Positions 6,504 to 14,120 of a DNA stretch of 23,895 bases are shown here, in pieces; position 1 is the stretch's first letter; each line of letters starts with the position of its first letter. The position numbers were made by a program, and so were the translations under genes. Origin of the DNA: CAYNFT01 sp964396535 (GTDB taxonomy: Bacteria > Chloroflexota > Dehalococcoidia > Dehalococcoidales > UBA2162); contig CAYNFT010000026.1 in NCBI GenBank assembly GCA_964396535.1, forward strand, positions 1 through 23,895. The letters are read 5' to 3'. The notes under the pieces are model-generated. The model was not told the origin of the DNA, searched no databases, and was given only the letters and a program-made list of their open reading frames with translations.

Positions 6504-8354
6504 ATGAGTAATTATACAGTAGTTTTTGAGCCAACAGGCAGAAAAGGCAAGTGCCAGGACAGCGAGTCTATCCTGACGTGTGCACACCGGCTGGGCATTG
6601 GTATTAGCAGTGTATGCGGGGGACGGGGAACCTGCAACACCTGCCGGGTACGGGTCACAAGTGGAACGCTATCAGAGCCAACCTCCAGTGAACTAGAAGC
6701 CCTTTCGCCTCAGGAGCTTGGTGATGGCTGGCGTCTCGCCTGTCAGGCTAATCCTGCCAGTGATTGTCAGGTGGTAGTTCCACCGGAGTCAATGAGCGCT
6801 TCAGAGCGGATATACCTGGAGGGACTGGAGGTAACCGTTTCCCCAGAACCTCCTGTCAAAGCCTATCACCTGCAGCTTACAGCACCATCTTTGTCCGACC
6901 AGCAAGCTGACGCTGACCGCTTGTTAGCAGCCCTGGATGAGCAATACCAGTTATCCTGTCGAAAGATTGACACCAATGTCTTACGTTCTCTTTCTCCACA
7001 GATACGTGACTGGAACTGGGAATGTCAGGCTTCAATCCGTAGCGATGAATTGGTAGCTCTGGGCCCATGGCCGAGCCGCCAGCTTGGATTAGCCGTAGAT
7101 TTAGGCACTACAACGATTGCCGGCTATTTACTTGATTTGAGTAGCGGTCAGACCTTAGCCTCGCAAGGAGTCATGAATCCCCAGATTAGCTACGGAGAAG
7201 ACATAATTAGCCGCATTGAATATGTTGTGAAGTCACCACATGAGGGAATTCGACTGCAAAAACTGGTTGTAGACAAGTTAAACGAACTGGCTCTGGCCCT
7301 CTGTTCCAAGGCTGGTGCCAGTGTCGAAGCAATCGTTGAAGCGGTAATCGTTGGTAACACTGCTATGCACCACTTATTGCTTGCTTTACCCGTAAGGCAG
7401 CTTGTGCTTGCTCCTTTCACCGCTGCGGCCAGCCTGGCACTGGATATCAAGGCATACGAATTAGGAATAAAGATAGCGCCGGGAGCTTATGTACATTTCC
7501 CCCCTATTGTTACCGGCTTTGTCGGTGCTGACCATGTGGCCATGTTACAGGCTATTGACCCTTATCAGGTTGATGGCCTGGTAGTTGCTCTGGACATAGG
7601 CACGAATACCGAAATCTCCCTGATTAATGGTGAAGAGATAACCATGACCTCCTGTGCATCCGGTCCGGCTTTTGAAGGTGGTCATATCAAGCACGGCATG
7701 CGAGCGGCTAAAGGAGCAATCGAACGGTTTCGAATAACGAAGGATGCCATACACTACCAGACTATTGATGAGGCACCGCCAGTAGGCATATGTGGGTCAG
7801 GAGTACTGGATGCGTTGGCTCAGCTTTATCTGGCAGGAGTTATTGATAGCAGCGGTCGGTTTATGTATGACCACCCCAGGGTCCGTATGACTGATAACCA
7901 AGCTGAATTCCTGCTGGTTGACCGGGAAGAAAAAGACGGGCGGTCTTCAATCGTCCTCACTCAGAAGGATGTACGAGAATTACAACTGGCTAAGGCGGCA
8001 ATTCGTACTGGTATTCAGATGCTTCTTGAAGTGAACGGCTTTACTGAAGAAGATATCGGGCAAGTTGTAGTTGCCGGGGCCTTTGGCTCATACATTGACC
8101 TGTCCAGCGCGGTAACTGTCGGGCTTTTACCCGCGCTGCCACTAAATTACTTCCGACAGGCAGGAAATGCCGCCGGCATGGGAGCGAAACTGTCCCTGCT
8201 CTCCCTTACCAAGCGTGAAGAAGCTCAAGCTATCGTATCCCGGACACGGTATGTTGAGTTGGCCAGTATTCCAGAGTTCAAAAATACATTCATTGAAGCA
8301 AGTTACATTGGTCAGTACCGGATTAATCGTGGTAAGAGGGAGGGACTTAGTTGA
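6504..8354 (+). CDS. Corrinoid-activating ATPase, 2Fe-2S/ASKHA (RACo/RACE type, DUF4445)
   Basis: The 616-residue protein has an N-terminal plant-type ferredoxin domain with CGGRGTCNTC plus a distal Cys (C38, C44, C47, C80) binding one 2Fe-2S cluster. It is followed by a linker/middle region to ~190 and an ASKHA-fold ATPase domain beginning GLAVDLGTTTIAGY (D199), with VVALDIGTNTEISL and VVVAGAFGSYIDLS further on. This is the layout of reductive activators of corrinoid proteins (RACo of the acetyl-CoA pathway, RACE of O-demethylases); methanogen RamA instead carries C-terminal 4Fe-4S clusters. It uses ATP hydrolysis to drive reduction of accidentally oxidised Co(II) to Co(I) in the corrinoid partner. 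The start has only a weak ribosome site. Its TGA overlaps the next ATG (TGATG), so methyltransferase C is probably translationally coupled. Confidence 0.92.
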   Translation: MSNYTVVFEPTGRKGKCQDSESILTCAHRLGIGISSVCGGRGTCNTCRVRVTSGTLSEPTSSELEALSPQELGDGWRLACQANPASDCQVVVPPESMSASERIYLEGLEVTVSPEPPVKAYHLQLTAPSLSDQQADADRLLAALDEQYQLSCRKIDTNVLRSLSPQIRDWNWECQASIRSDELVALGPWPSRQLGLAVDLGTTTIAGYLLDLSSGQTLASQGVMNPQISYGEDIISRIEYVVKSPHEGIRLQKLVVDKLNELALALCSKAGASVEAIVEAVIVGNTAMHHLLLALPVRQLVLAPFTAAASLALDIKAYELGIKIAPGAYVHFPPIVTGFVGADHVAMLQAIDPYQVDGLVVALDIGTNTEISLINGEEITMTSCASGPAFEGGHIKHGMRAAKGAIERFRITKDAIHYQTIDEAPPVGICGSGVLDALAQLYLAGVIDSSGRFMYDHPRVRMTDNQAEFLLVDREEKDGRSSIVLTQKDVRELQLAKAAIRTGIQMLLEVNGFTEEDIGQVVVAGAFGSYIDLSSAVTVGLLPALPLNYFRQAGNAAGMGAKLSLLSLTKREEAQAIVSRTRYVELASIPEFKNTFIEASYIGQYRINRGKREGLS

Positions 8355-9688
8355 TGGAGAAGAAATGGGCGGAATTAACTCCAGAGGAAAAAAGGGAGGA
8401 GAGATTCAAACAGTGGCTTGCGCCTCCAGATATTAAATTCTCCAGTCCGGAAGCTAAAGAGGCTTACCATGTAAGGCTGAAAAGGCTGGCTGACGTCTAT
8501 CGGGTGAAAGAACCCGATAGGGTGCCGGTCCAAATGCCATTTGGTGGTATGCCGTTAAAATGGGCCGGCGTAACGCTACGGACTGCCATGTATGATTACG
8601 ACCAGCTCCGCCGGGTGTGGAGTAAATTTCTTCATGACTTTGAAATGGATACCTACAGCGGTCCCGGCACGGTACTTCCGGGCAGGGTATACGACTTAAT
8701 TGACTATAAACTCTACATATGGCCGGGTCACGGCCTTGCTGCCGATGCCCCGGCATTCCAGTTTGTTGAAGGCGAGTATATGAAAGCAGACGAATACGAT
8801 GCTCTGATTAGGAACCCGTCCGATTTCTGGATGAGAGTCTATATGCCCCGCATATTCGGAGTGTTTGAGTCCTTCAAGTGGCTCCAGCCCTACACGAGTA
8901 TAATTGAACTGCCAGCCGCTTATTTCGCACCATACAGCAGGCCGGATGTGCAGGCCACACTTCAGACTCTCATCGATGTCGGCAAAGAATACTCAAAATA
9001 CCGGGAGGTTATTGCCGAATGTACCAGAGAAGCAGCCGAGGCAGGGGTGCCATCTCCTGTACGCGGCGCCTTTGCTAAGGCGCCATTTGATATAATAGGA
9101 GATACCCTGAGGGGGACTAAAGGGGTATTTATGGATATGTACCGGCAACCAGACAAGCTGCACGAAGCCATGGATAAAATAGCAGACCTGACTATTGAGC
9201 AGGCGATATCTTCAACCAGCGCCTCTGGAGGTATTATGGCGGGTTTCCCATTACATAAAGGTGCCGATGGCTTCATGTCCAGCGAGCAGTTCGAGACCTT
9301 CTACTGGCCCTCCCTGAAAAAAGTCATTCTAGCCCTGATTGAAGAGGGCCTCATGGTGAGTTTGTTTGCTGAAGGAAGCTACATGACAAGGCTGGAGACG
9401 GTTAATGAGTTCCCCAGAGGCACGGTTATATGGCGGTTTGACCAGACAGATATGGCCAGAGCTAAGGAAGTGCTCGGAGATAAATGTTGTATCTCAGGAA
9501 ACGTACCCGTTTCACTGCTAACTGCCGGCACGCATCAGGAGGTAAAAGAATACTGCCGCAAGCTTATAGAAGCCTGCAGTAAAGGCGGCGGCTATATACT
9601 GGCTGCGGGGTCATCAGTTAATAATGCTCCTCCTGAAAATCTGCGTGCCATGATGGAAGCCGCCAAAGAATACGGCGTGTACAAATAA
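8354..9688 (+). CDS. UroD-family corrinoid methyltransferase C (MT1-like)
   Basis: The third paralogue, 444 residues, is closest to A: it shares its length, the N-terminal KWAELTPEEK extension and many blocks (YDYDQL, LIDYKLYIWPGHG, EYMKADEYDALI, LHKGADGFMS, FAEGSYMTRLE, FDQTDMARAKEVLG, GNVPVSLL). It probably arose by duplication of A. The HxC...C zinc site of MtaA-type enzymes is replaced here too (HKG; AAGSS). A CC pair precedes ISGNVP, at the single Cys shared by all three copies. ATG 8354 overlaps the activator stop codon and has GGGAGGG about 10 nt upstream. Predicted role: a third methyl-donor-specific MT1 feeding the shared corrinoid protein. Substrate unknown. Confidence 0.85.
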   Translation: MEKKWAELTPEEKREERFKQWLAPPDIKFSSPEAKEAYHVRLKRLADVYRVKEPDRVPVQMPFGGMPLKWAGVTLRTAMYDYDQLRRVWSKFLHDFEMDTYSGPGTVLPGRVYDLIDYKLYIWPGHGLAADAPAFQFVEGEYMKADEYDALIRNPSDFWMRVYMPRIFGVFESFKWLQPYTSIIELPAAYFAPYSRPDVQATLQTLIDVGKEYSKYREVIAECTREAAEAGVPSPVRGAFAKAPFDIIGDTLRGTKGVFMDMYRQPDKLHEAMDKIADLTIEQAISSTSASGGIMAGFPLHKGADGFMSSEQFETFYWPSLKKVILALIEEGLMVSLFAEGSYMTRLETVNEFPRGTVIWRFDQTDMARAKEVLGDKCCISGNVPVSLLTAGTHQEVKEYCRKLIEACSKGGGYILAAGSSVNNAPPENLRAMMEAAKEYGVYK

Positions 9689-9701
9689 AGGGGACCAGCT
9701 T

Positions 9702-10550
9702 TTGGAAACTCGGGTAGCTAGTGCTACGAAAGAAGTAATCATCGGGGACGACCAGCCAACGGTGCTTATCGGTGAGCGCATTAACCCTTCCGCTAACAAA
9801 AGACTGGCAGAAGCTCTGAGAACGGGCAACCTGGAGGTCGTTCGTAAAGAAGCCTTGGCTCAGGTGGAGGCCGGGGCGGACATTATTGACGTTAACGTAG
9901 GTACCTTTGGTGTGGACGAGGTAATCCTGCTCCCCCAGGCTGTGCAGGTAGTAATGGATGCGGTTCAAGTGCCTATATGCATTGATAGCTCTAACCCCGC
10001 GGCGCTGGAAGCAGCTCTAAAGATATACAGGGGCAAACCGCTAATCAACTCGGTCACCGGGGAAGAGCATTCTCTAGAGAAGGTTCTACCCTTGGTCAAG
10101 GAATATAAAGCAGCGGTCATTGGTCTGGTGCAGGATGATGAAGGTGTTCCAAAGGATAGAGAGCGGCGGGTATCTATCGCTCATAAACTAGTTGAACGGG
10201 CTGAGTCGGTCGGCATCCCACGTGAAGACATCATCATCGATTGTGTTGCTTTCGCCGTAGGCGCAGACACCGGCTCGGGTCCGGAAGTTCTCAAGGCTAT
10301 CAGCCAGGTCAAGGCTGAACTGGGAGTGAACCAGACATTAGGAGCCAGCAATGTGTCTTTTGGTCTGCCTGACCGTGACTCGCTCAATAATGCTTTTATA
10401 GCCTTGATTGTTGAGGCAGGTGTGACCTGTCTGATTACTGATGTGAAAAAAGCACTTTCGGTCGTCAGAGCTGTTGACCTTCTTCTTGGTCGTGACAAGC
10501 GTGCCAGGCGTTATGTTGAGGCTTACCGGCAACGCCATACCCACAATTAG
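9702..10550 (+). CDS. Pterin-dependent methyltransferase (MT2; MtvA/AcsE-like)
   Basis: The 282-residue single-domain TIM barrel is of the pterin-binding (dihydropteroate synthase-like) family. Landmarks are IGERINPS (24-30), DIIDVNVG (D63, N65), ICIDSSNP (D95), the NSVTGEE strand, DCVAFAVG and GASNVSFGLPDR, all typical of methyltetrahydrofolate:corrinoid methyltransferases rather than of folate-synthesis DHPS. It should exchange the methyl group between the corrinoid protein and tetrahydrofolate, linking the cluster to folate one-carbon metabolism or the Wood-Ljungdahl pathway. TTG at 9702 is used, with AAAGGGG about 8 nt upstream, and lies 13 nt after methyltransferase C, making it the last gene of the operon. 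A fused corrinoid or homocysteine domain is absent, so it is not MetH. Confidence 0.9.
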   Translation: METRVASATKEVIIGDDQPTVLIGERINPSANKRLAEALRTGNLEVVRKEALAQVEAGADIIDVNVGTFGVDEVILLPQAVQVVMDAVQVPICIDSSNPAALEAALKIYRGKPLINSVTGEEHSLEKVLPLVKEYKAAVIGLVQDDEGVPKDRERRVSIAHKLVERAESVGIPREDIIIDCVAFAVGADTGSGPEVLKAISQVKAELGVNQTLGASNVSFGLPDRDSLNNAFIALIVEAGVTCLITDVKKALSVVRAVDLLLGRDKRARRYVEAYRQRHTHN

Positions 10551-10870
10551 AAAAATGATGTCATGAAAACGCTGACCTAACGCTTATTGATGGTTGCCGT
10601 CATCTGGAGGATTTAGTACTCCTTTAGCACCCGGGTTACCCCCCGTCGTTAAACTCTTTCCATTCCAGGTCATTCTTGCGCTGTACAGGGGCACAGGCGC
10701 ATGTCTTTTCTAAATATCACCTAGATGGTGACCCAACATTCCGTCATATCGTTACTGGAGTGTGCCCCCATGGTTGGACAGGTGGGATTAGAAGAGCCCG
10801 TCAGAGTAGCTCCTAGAAGTTATTCGGTGGCAGGTAGTCTGGTGCTGGATGAAGCCCTGTTGGTAAGCAG
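10551..10870. other. 320-nt intergenic region after the cluster
   Basis: This holds the right copy of the 21-bp inverted repeat and two short open stretches of doubtful value. On the minus strand, 10636-10716 is open for 26 codons ending APVQRKNDLEWKEFNDGG, which has protein-like composition and may be a gene remnant. On the plus strand, 10770-10874 encodes 34 residues after a weak GGAG. No clear terminator was found downstream of the pterin methyltransferase. Confidence 0.35.
10728..10748 (-). repeat. 21-bp inverted repeat, right copy
   Basis: It is the inverted partner of 1588-1608, with one mismatch in 21. A short hairpin (TCACC 10717-10721 / GGTGA 10727-10731) overlaps its inner edge. 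Together the two copies bracket the methyltransferase cluster. They may be element ends or unrelated copies of a dispersed repeat. Confidence 0.5.
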
Positions 10871-12226
10871 TTAGGTGCTAGGGCCAGCAGGTATCGTCGT
10901 CGAGCCCGTCTCCATCGCCTGGCTCAGCCGGTAATTGCGGACGGTCGGAGAGACCAAGAAGACACAGACAGCTATGCCGGCTACAATGCCAGCGAGAATA
11001 ATGGTTATCATCTTTGGCCCCCCGAGCATGTCAGAACCGACTCCAGCTAATAAGCCACCCAGGGGCGACAGGGCAGCGTTCAAGTTAACAACACTGGTCA
11101 CCCGGCCCCGCAAGTCATCCGGTATGGATAGCTGAAGCAGGGTCTGGTTGGTAGTCAGGAAAATTATTTCAAAGAATCCCGACAGCGCCAGAAACAGTAG
11201 AGCAACCAATAGTGTTGTGCTGAAGGCAAAGCTTATCAGCGACATGCTGAGCAGAAAAAGAGAGGCGAGCTGCAGGAGGCCTCTGCGCTCCAGATGACCT
11301 AGAGAGGCGGTGACGACACCGCCAGCAATACCGCCTACGCCTACAGACGCCATAAGGAATCCCAATACCCTACCTGATTCATCACCAAAGACCTCCACGG
11401 CGTAAATTGGAGGCAGGATGGTATATATCGGAATGATAAATAGCGGGAGGATAAAGCCAATCATCATGAAGGTCCGGGTGACGCGTTCCTTCATCACGTA
11501 CCGGATGCCCTCTTTAATGTTTGCCAGCGGAGAACTCTGAACTATGCCTGATTTTCGTGCCGGAAATTGAATTTGCAGAATGGTGATGACGATGAGGACA
11601 TAGGCACCAGCCTGGACGAGGAAGTTGCCTCCGGGACCAAGCCACAGGATGAGAAAACCTCCTATCCCGGGGCCAAATGAACGCATCAGGCCCCATCCTG
11701 TCTGGATAAGTGCCATGGCATTGGGCGTATGAGAACGTGGCACCAGGTCAAAGACAAGAACCTGTCGGAGGGTCATGTCAACGGTTCCTACTAAGCCACC
11801 CAGGAAGGCAAAGACGAAGAGGTATGAGATATGAGAGCGGCCGAAAAGTAGCATGAGTCCAAGTGTCAAAGTAATAGTAAACAACCAGGCGTTCTCTATC
11901 ATTAAAAGCCTGCGGCGTTTGAGGCGGTCTATCAAGAGCCCTGCCACCGGTATCATCCCCAGTGATGCTATAGACCGAACCATATTTATTGCCCCTAACA
12001 TTGTGCCGGAGCCCGTAAGGTCATAGACAAGCCAGCTCAATGTGACCTGCTGAATCCACTGGGCTGCATTTGAGAGGATGGTTCCTAGCAACAGAAAGCG
12101 GAAGTTTCGGATGCGCAGCGACGTAAGGGTGCCAATCTTCTCCACTGGGGTCGAATACCCAGCAGCCGAATCAAAATCGGGGTGCTCTTTATCAGCGTCG
12201 GAATCAGAGCCTGACACTTTAGGCAC
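10871..12226 (-). CDS. MFS transporter (MFS_3 / EntS-like exporter)
   Basis: The ~451-residue membrane protein has about twelve hydrophobic segments and a ~35-residue hydrophilic N-terminus. Family landmarks are LRIRNFRFLLLGTILSNAAQW, which opens TM1, the LIDRLKRRRLLMIEN loop between TM2 and TM3, and IPDDLRGRVTSVVNL in the second half; these match the MFS_3 group of drug or siderophore exporters. Direction and cargo are not determinable. GTG 12226 is preferred because GAGG lies 6 nt upstream; the frame also allows a GTG at 12238 without a ribosome site. It converges on the methyltransferase operon and is not co-directional with any neighbour, so a link to the methylated substrate is speculative. 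Confidence 0.85.
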   Translation of the reverse strand: MPKVSGSDSDADKEHPDFDSAAGYSTPVEKIGTLTSLRIRNFRFLLLGTILSNAAQWIQQVTLSWLVYDLTGSGTMLGAINMVRSIASLGMIPVAGLLIDRLKRRRLLMIENAWLFTITLTLGLMLLFGRSHISYLFVFAFLGGLVGTVDMTLRQVLVFDLVPRSHTPNAMALIQTGWGLMRSFGPGIGGFLILWLGPGGNFLVQAGAYVLIVITILQIQFPARKSGIVQSSPLANIKEGIRYVMKERVTRTFMMIGFILPLFIIPIYTILPPIYAVEVFGDESGRVLGFLMASVGVGGIAGGVVTASLGHLERRGLLQLASLFLLSMSLISFAFSTTLLVALLFLALSGFFEIIFLTTNQTLLQLSIPDDLRGRVTSVVNLNAALSPLGGLLAGVGSDMLGGPKMITIILAGIVAGIAVCVFLVSPTVRNYRLSQAMETGSTTIPAGPST

Positions 12227-12238
12227 GGTTTTCCTCAC

Positions 12239-12624
12239 TCATAATTAACGTTGCCATACACTCGGGCGAATCTGCCCTGAAACGGGCCTTGCGGTTAGCA
12301 CACTTCTCTAATCTCTAGCTTACCCTCTCCAAATTCACTGGCTAGAGGAAGACTTTTTAGGGGTTCTTTTTCAATTTTCGAATTTGCTCATCAAGCACCT
12401 TCAGAGAGAGCTTAACGAGGTATCTAAATTTGCCAATGTAGATATCCTCATCAGGTTCCTGCCCCGGAGCCATATGGGAAATCTACATAGTATGCCGATC
12501 ATTTCATAATTATACTCCCATACCCCAGTAAATAGAAGTTGTGGCACATAGGGATGAAAACTTGGTAAGTAACAAAAAGCCAACTTTGTTCATAGATTTA
12601 ATCATTCGATTTGTCGCCTAAATC
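12239..12624. other. 386-nt intergenic region
   Basis: It contains one plausible small minus-strand gene (12357-12473, listed separately), a TATAAT on the minus strand at 12509-12514 and, at its right edge, the -10 box of the FAD-oxidase gene. Nothing recognisable lies in 12239-12356. Confidence 0.4.
12357..12473 (-). CDS. Possible 38-residue charged helical protein
   Basis: The short frame starts MAPGQEPDEDIYIGKFRYL and continues as an amphipathic, lysine-rich helix ending RKLKKNP and TAA. The acidic start, basic end and heptad-like leucines look like a real small protein rather than random sequence. A minus-strand TATAAT (12509-12514) would start transcription ~30 nt upstream, but there is no Shine-Dalgarno motif before ATG 12473. 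I do not recognise the family. It may equally be the tail of a lost gene. Confidence 0.33.
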   Translation of the reverse strand: MAPGQEPDEDIYIGKFRYLVKLSLKVLDEQIRKLKKNP

Positions 12625-12627
12625 GTG

Positions 12628-12633
12628 TATAAT
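12628..12633 (+). promoter_or_regulatory. -10 box (TATAAT) of a probably leaderless gene
   Basis: A consensus TATAAT ends 9 nt before ATG 12643, so transcription should begin at or within about 3 nt of the start codon. The -35 position (TTCGAT, 12605-12610) is poor. No ribosome-binding site precedes the ATG, consistent with a leaderless mRNA. Confidence 0.45.
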
Positions 12634-12642
12634 TATCCTGGT

Positions 12643-14064
12643 ATGAAACAGAAAAGAGTGAAGCGCAAATATGGACGGGTAACTCGTCAAGCCGTTGAAG
12701 AATTAACGAGAATTGTTGGCAGGGATAATATTTATACAGATAAAAGCGAGGTGGAGGGGTATTCTTACGATGAAACGCCGCTCACCAAGCGTTATTTTCC
12801 ACAGGTCGTAGTAAAACCGAGAGACGCTGAGTCGGTGGCAAAACTAATGGCTTTTGCCAATGAAAAAAGAATTCCAGTTACCCCAAGAGGTGCTGGGACT
12901 GGATTGAGTGGCGGCTGCGTACCTGTTTATGGTGGCATTCTACTTGCGCTGGAGCGAATGAACCGGATTCTCGAGATAGACAGAGACAATTTTACGGCTG
13001 TTGTCGAACCAGGCGTTACTTTATCTGAACTCACTAATGAGGTAGAGCAACGAGGGCTTTACTATCCTCTGTATCCGGGTGAAATGACTGCCACTATTGG
13101 TGGTAACGTGGCTACAAACGCCGGCGGAATGAATGCCGTCAAATACGGTGTAACCAGACACAATATTCTTGGTCTGGAGGCAGTACTCCCAAACGGTGAA
13201 ACCATTAGAACCGGAGGGGAATTTGTAAAATGCTCCACAGGCTATGACCTGACCCAGCTTATAGCTGGCTCTGAAGGAACGTTAGCTGTAATAACCAAGG
13301 TCATACTGAAGCTCACCACCAGGCCGGCAAAAAGGGAGTTATTATTTGCCCCCTTTACTAATCTACAGAACGCCATTGATGCTGTTCCTGAAATTCTAAG
13401 GCTGAAAATGACGCCGATAGGTATCGAATTTATGGAAAGGAGCATCATCGAGATTGTTGAGAAATATCTGGATAGAGAAATACCATATCACCAGTATGAT
13501 GCATTCCTCATGATAATAATGGAAGGTGAATCGGAAGACGAAATCCATGAGTACTTTTCTAATGTCGAAGAGATATGCAAACAACACGGAGCCATTGAGG
13601 CCCTGGTACCTGGTAGCGAGCGGGCAAAGAGAAGGCTTCTTGACGCCAGAGAAAAATTCTATCACGCCATGAAAAGGTATGCTCCCATGGAAATAGTAGA
13701 TGTCGTTGTCCCGCGCAGTAAAATAGCCGGGTTTGTCAGAAAGGCAAAAGAAATATCCGAAGAGCACGGCATTCCCATCATAGTGTACGGACATGCTGGT
13801 GATGGGAATGTACATTTGCACCCTGTTTGCGTGAATATAAGCAGGGAGGAATGGGATAAAAGGCTTCCTCAAATATTGAGTGATATATACCACGCTGGAG
13901 TCTCCTTCGGAGGAGCCATATCAGGAGAGCATGGTATCGGTCTGGATAAAAAAGCATACCTGCCTATACAGATGGACGAGACACTCTTAAACATCATGAA
14001 AAATATAAAGAAGGCTTTCGACCCGAATAATATCCTCAATCCCGGCAAAATTTTCGATTCGTAG
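12643..14064 (+). CDS. FAD-linked oxidase, GlcD/D-lactate dehydrogenase type
   Basis: The 473-residue flavoprotein has an N-terminal FAD_binding_4 (PCMH) domain with TPRGAGTGLSGG (P81 onward), the pyrophosphate-binding loop, and YPGEMTATIGGNVATNAGG and AGSEGTLAVITK. The C-terminal FAD-oxidase domain has VYGHAGDGNVHLHP, GAISGEHGIGL and DPNNILNPGKIF. This is the glycolate oxidase GlcD/D-lactate dehydrogenase family, which oxidises 2-hydroxy acids to 2-oxo acids. The FeS partner GlcF is not adjacent, so the electron acceptor is unknown. ATG 12643 is preferred over GTG 12625, because the longer start would overlap the TATAAT box at 12628. It ends 57 nt from the convergent DAHP synthase gene. Confidence 0.9.
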   Translation: MKQKRVKRKYGRVTRQAVEELTRIVGRDNIYTDKSEVEGYSYDETPLTKRYFPQVVVKPRDAESVAKLMAFANEKRIPVTPRGAGTGLSGGCVPVYGGILLALERMNRILEIDRDNFTAVVEPGVTLSELTNEVEQRGLYYPLYPGEMTATIGGNVATNAGGMNAVKYGVTRHNILGLEAVLPNGETIRTGGEFVKCSTGYDLTQLIAGSEGTLAVITKVILKLTTRPAKRELLFAPFTNLQNAIDAVPEILRLKMTPIGIEFMERSIIEIVEKYLDREIPYHQYDAFLMIIMEGESEDEIHEYFSNVEEICKQHGAIEALVPGSERAKRRLLDAREKFYHAMKRYAPMEIVDVVVPRSKIAGFVRKAKEISEEHGIPIIVYGHAGDGNVHLHPVCVNISREEWDKRLPQILSDIYHAGVSFGGAISGEHGIGLDKKAYLPIQMDETLLNIMKNIKKAFDPNNILNPGKIFDS

Positions 14065-14075
14065 ATACGGTCCAA

Positions 14076-14093
14076 CCTGACCGGTTCGTCAGG
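14076..14093. terminator. Possible bidirectional hairpin between convergent genes
   Basis: CCTGAC (14076-14081) and GTCAGG (14088-14093) form a 6-bp stem with a 6-nt loop in the gap between the FAD oxidase and aroF. There is no T-run on either side, so intrinsic termination would be weak. Confidence 0.3.
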
Positions 14094-14120
14094 ATGTTCA
14101 GAGGCTGAAGGTTAACAAGA

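Noticed and set aside
3006..9688. Annotation of the three UroD-like genes as heme-biosynthetic HemE
   Set aside because: Their lengths (416-444 residues), triplication and neighbours (corrinoid protein, activator, pterin methyltransferase) point to corrinoid methyl transfer; no other heme gene is present.
10181..10544. Minus-strand open frames within the pterin methyltransferase
   Set aside because: They are shadows of a clearly coding plus-strand gene with full family motifs.
10770..10874. 34-residue plus-strand open frame with a weak GGAG upstream
   Set aside because: No recognisable family, it overlaps the end of the MFS gene, and composition is not decisive.
13396..13893. 165-codon minus-strand frame inside the FAD oxidase
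   Set aside because: It lies wholly inside the GlcD-type gene, whose conserved motifs span the region; the shadow lacks any domain character.
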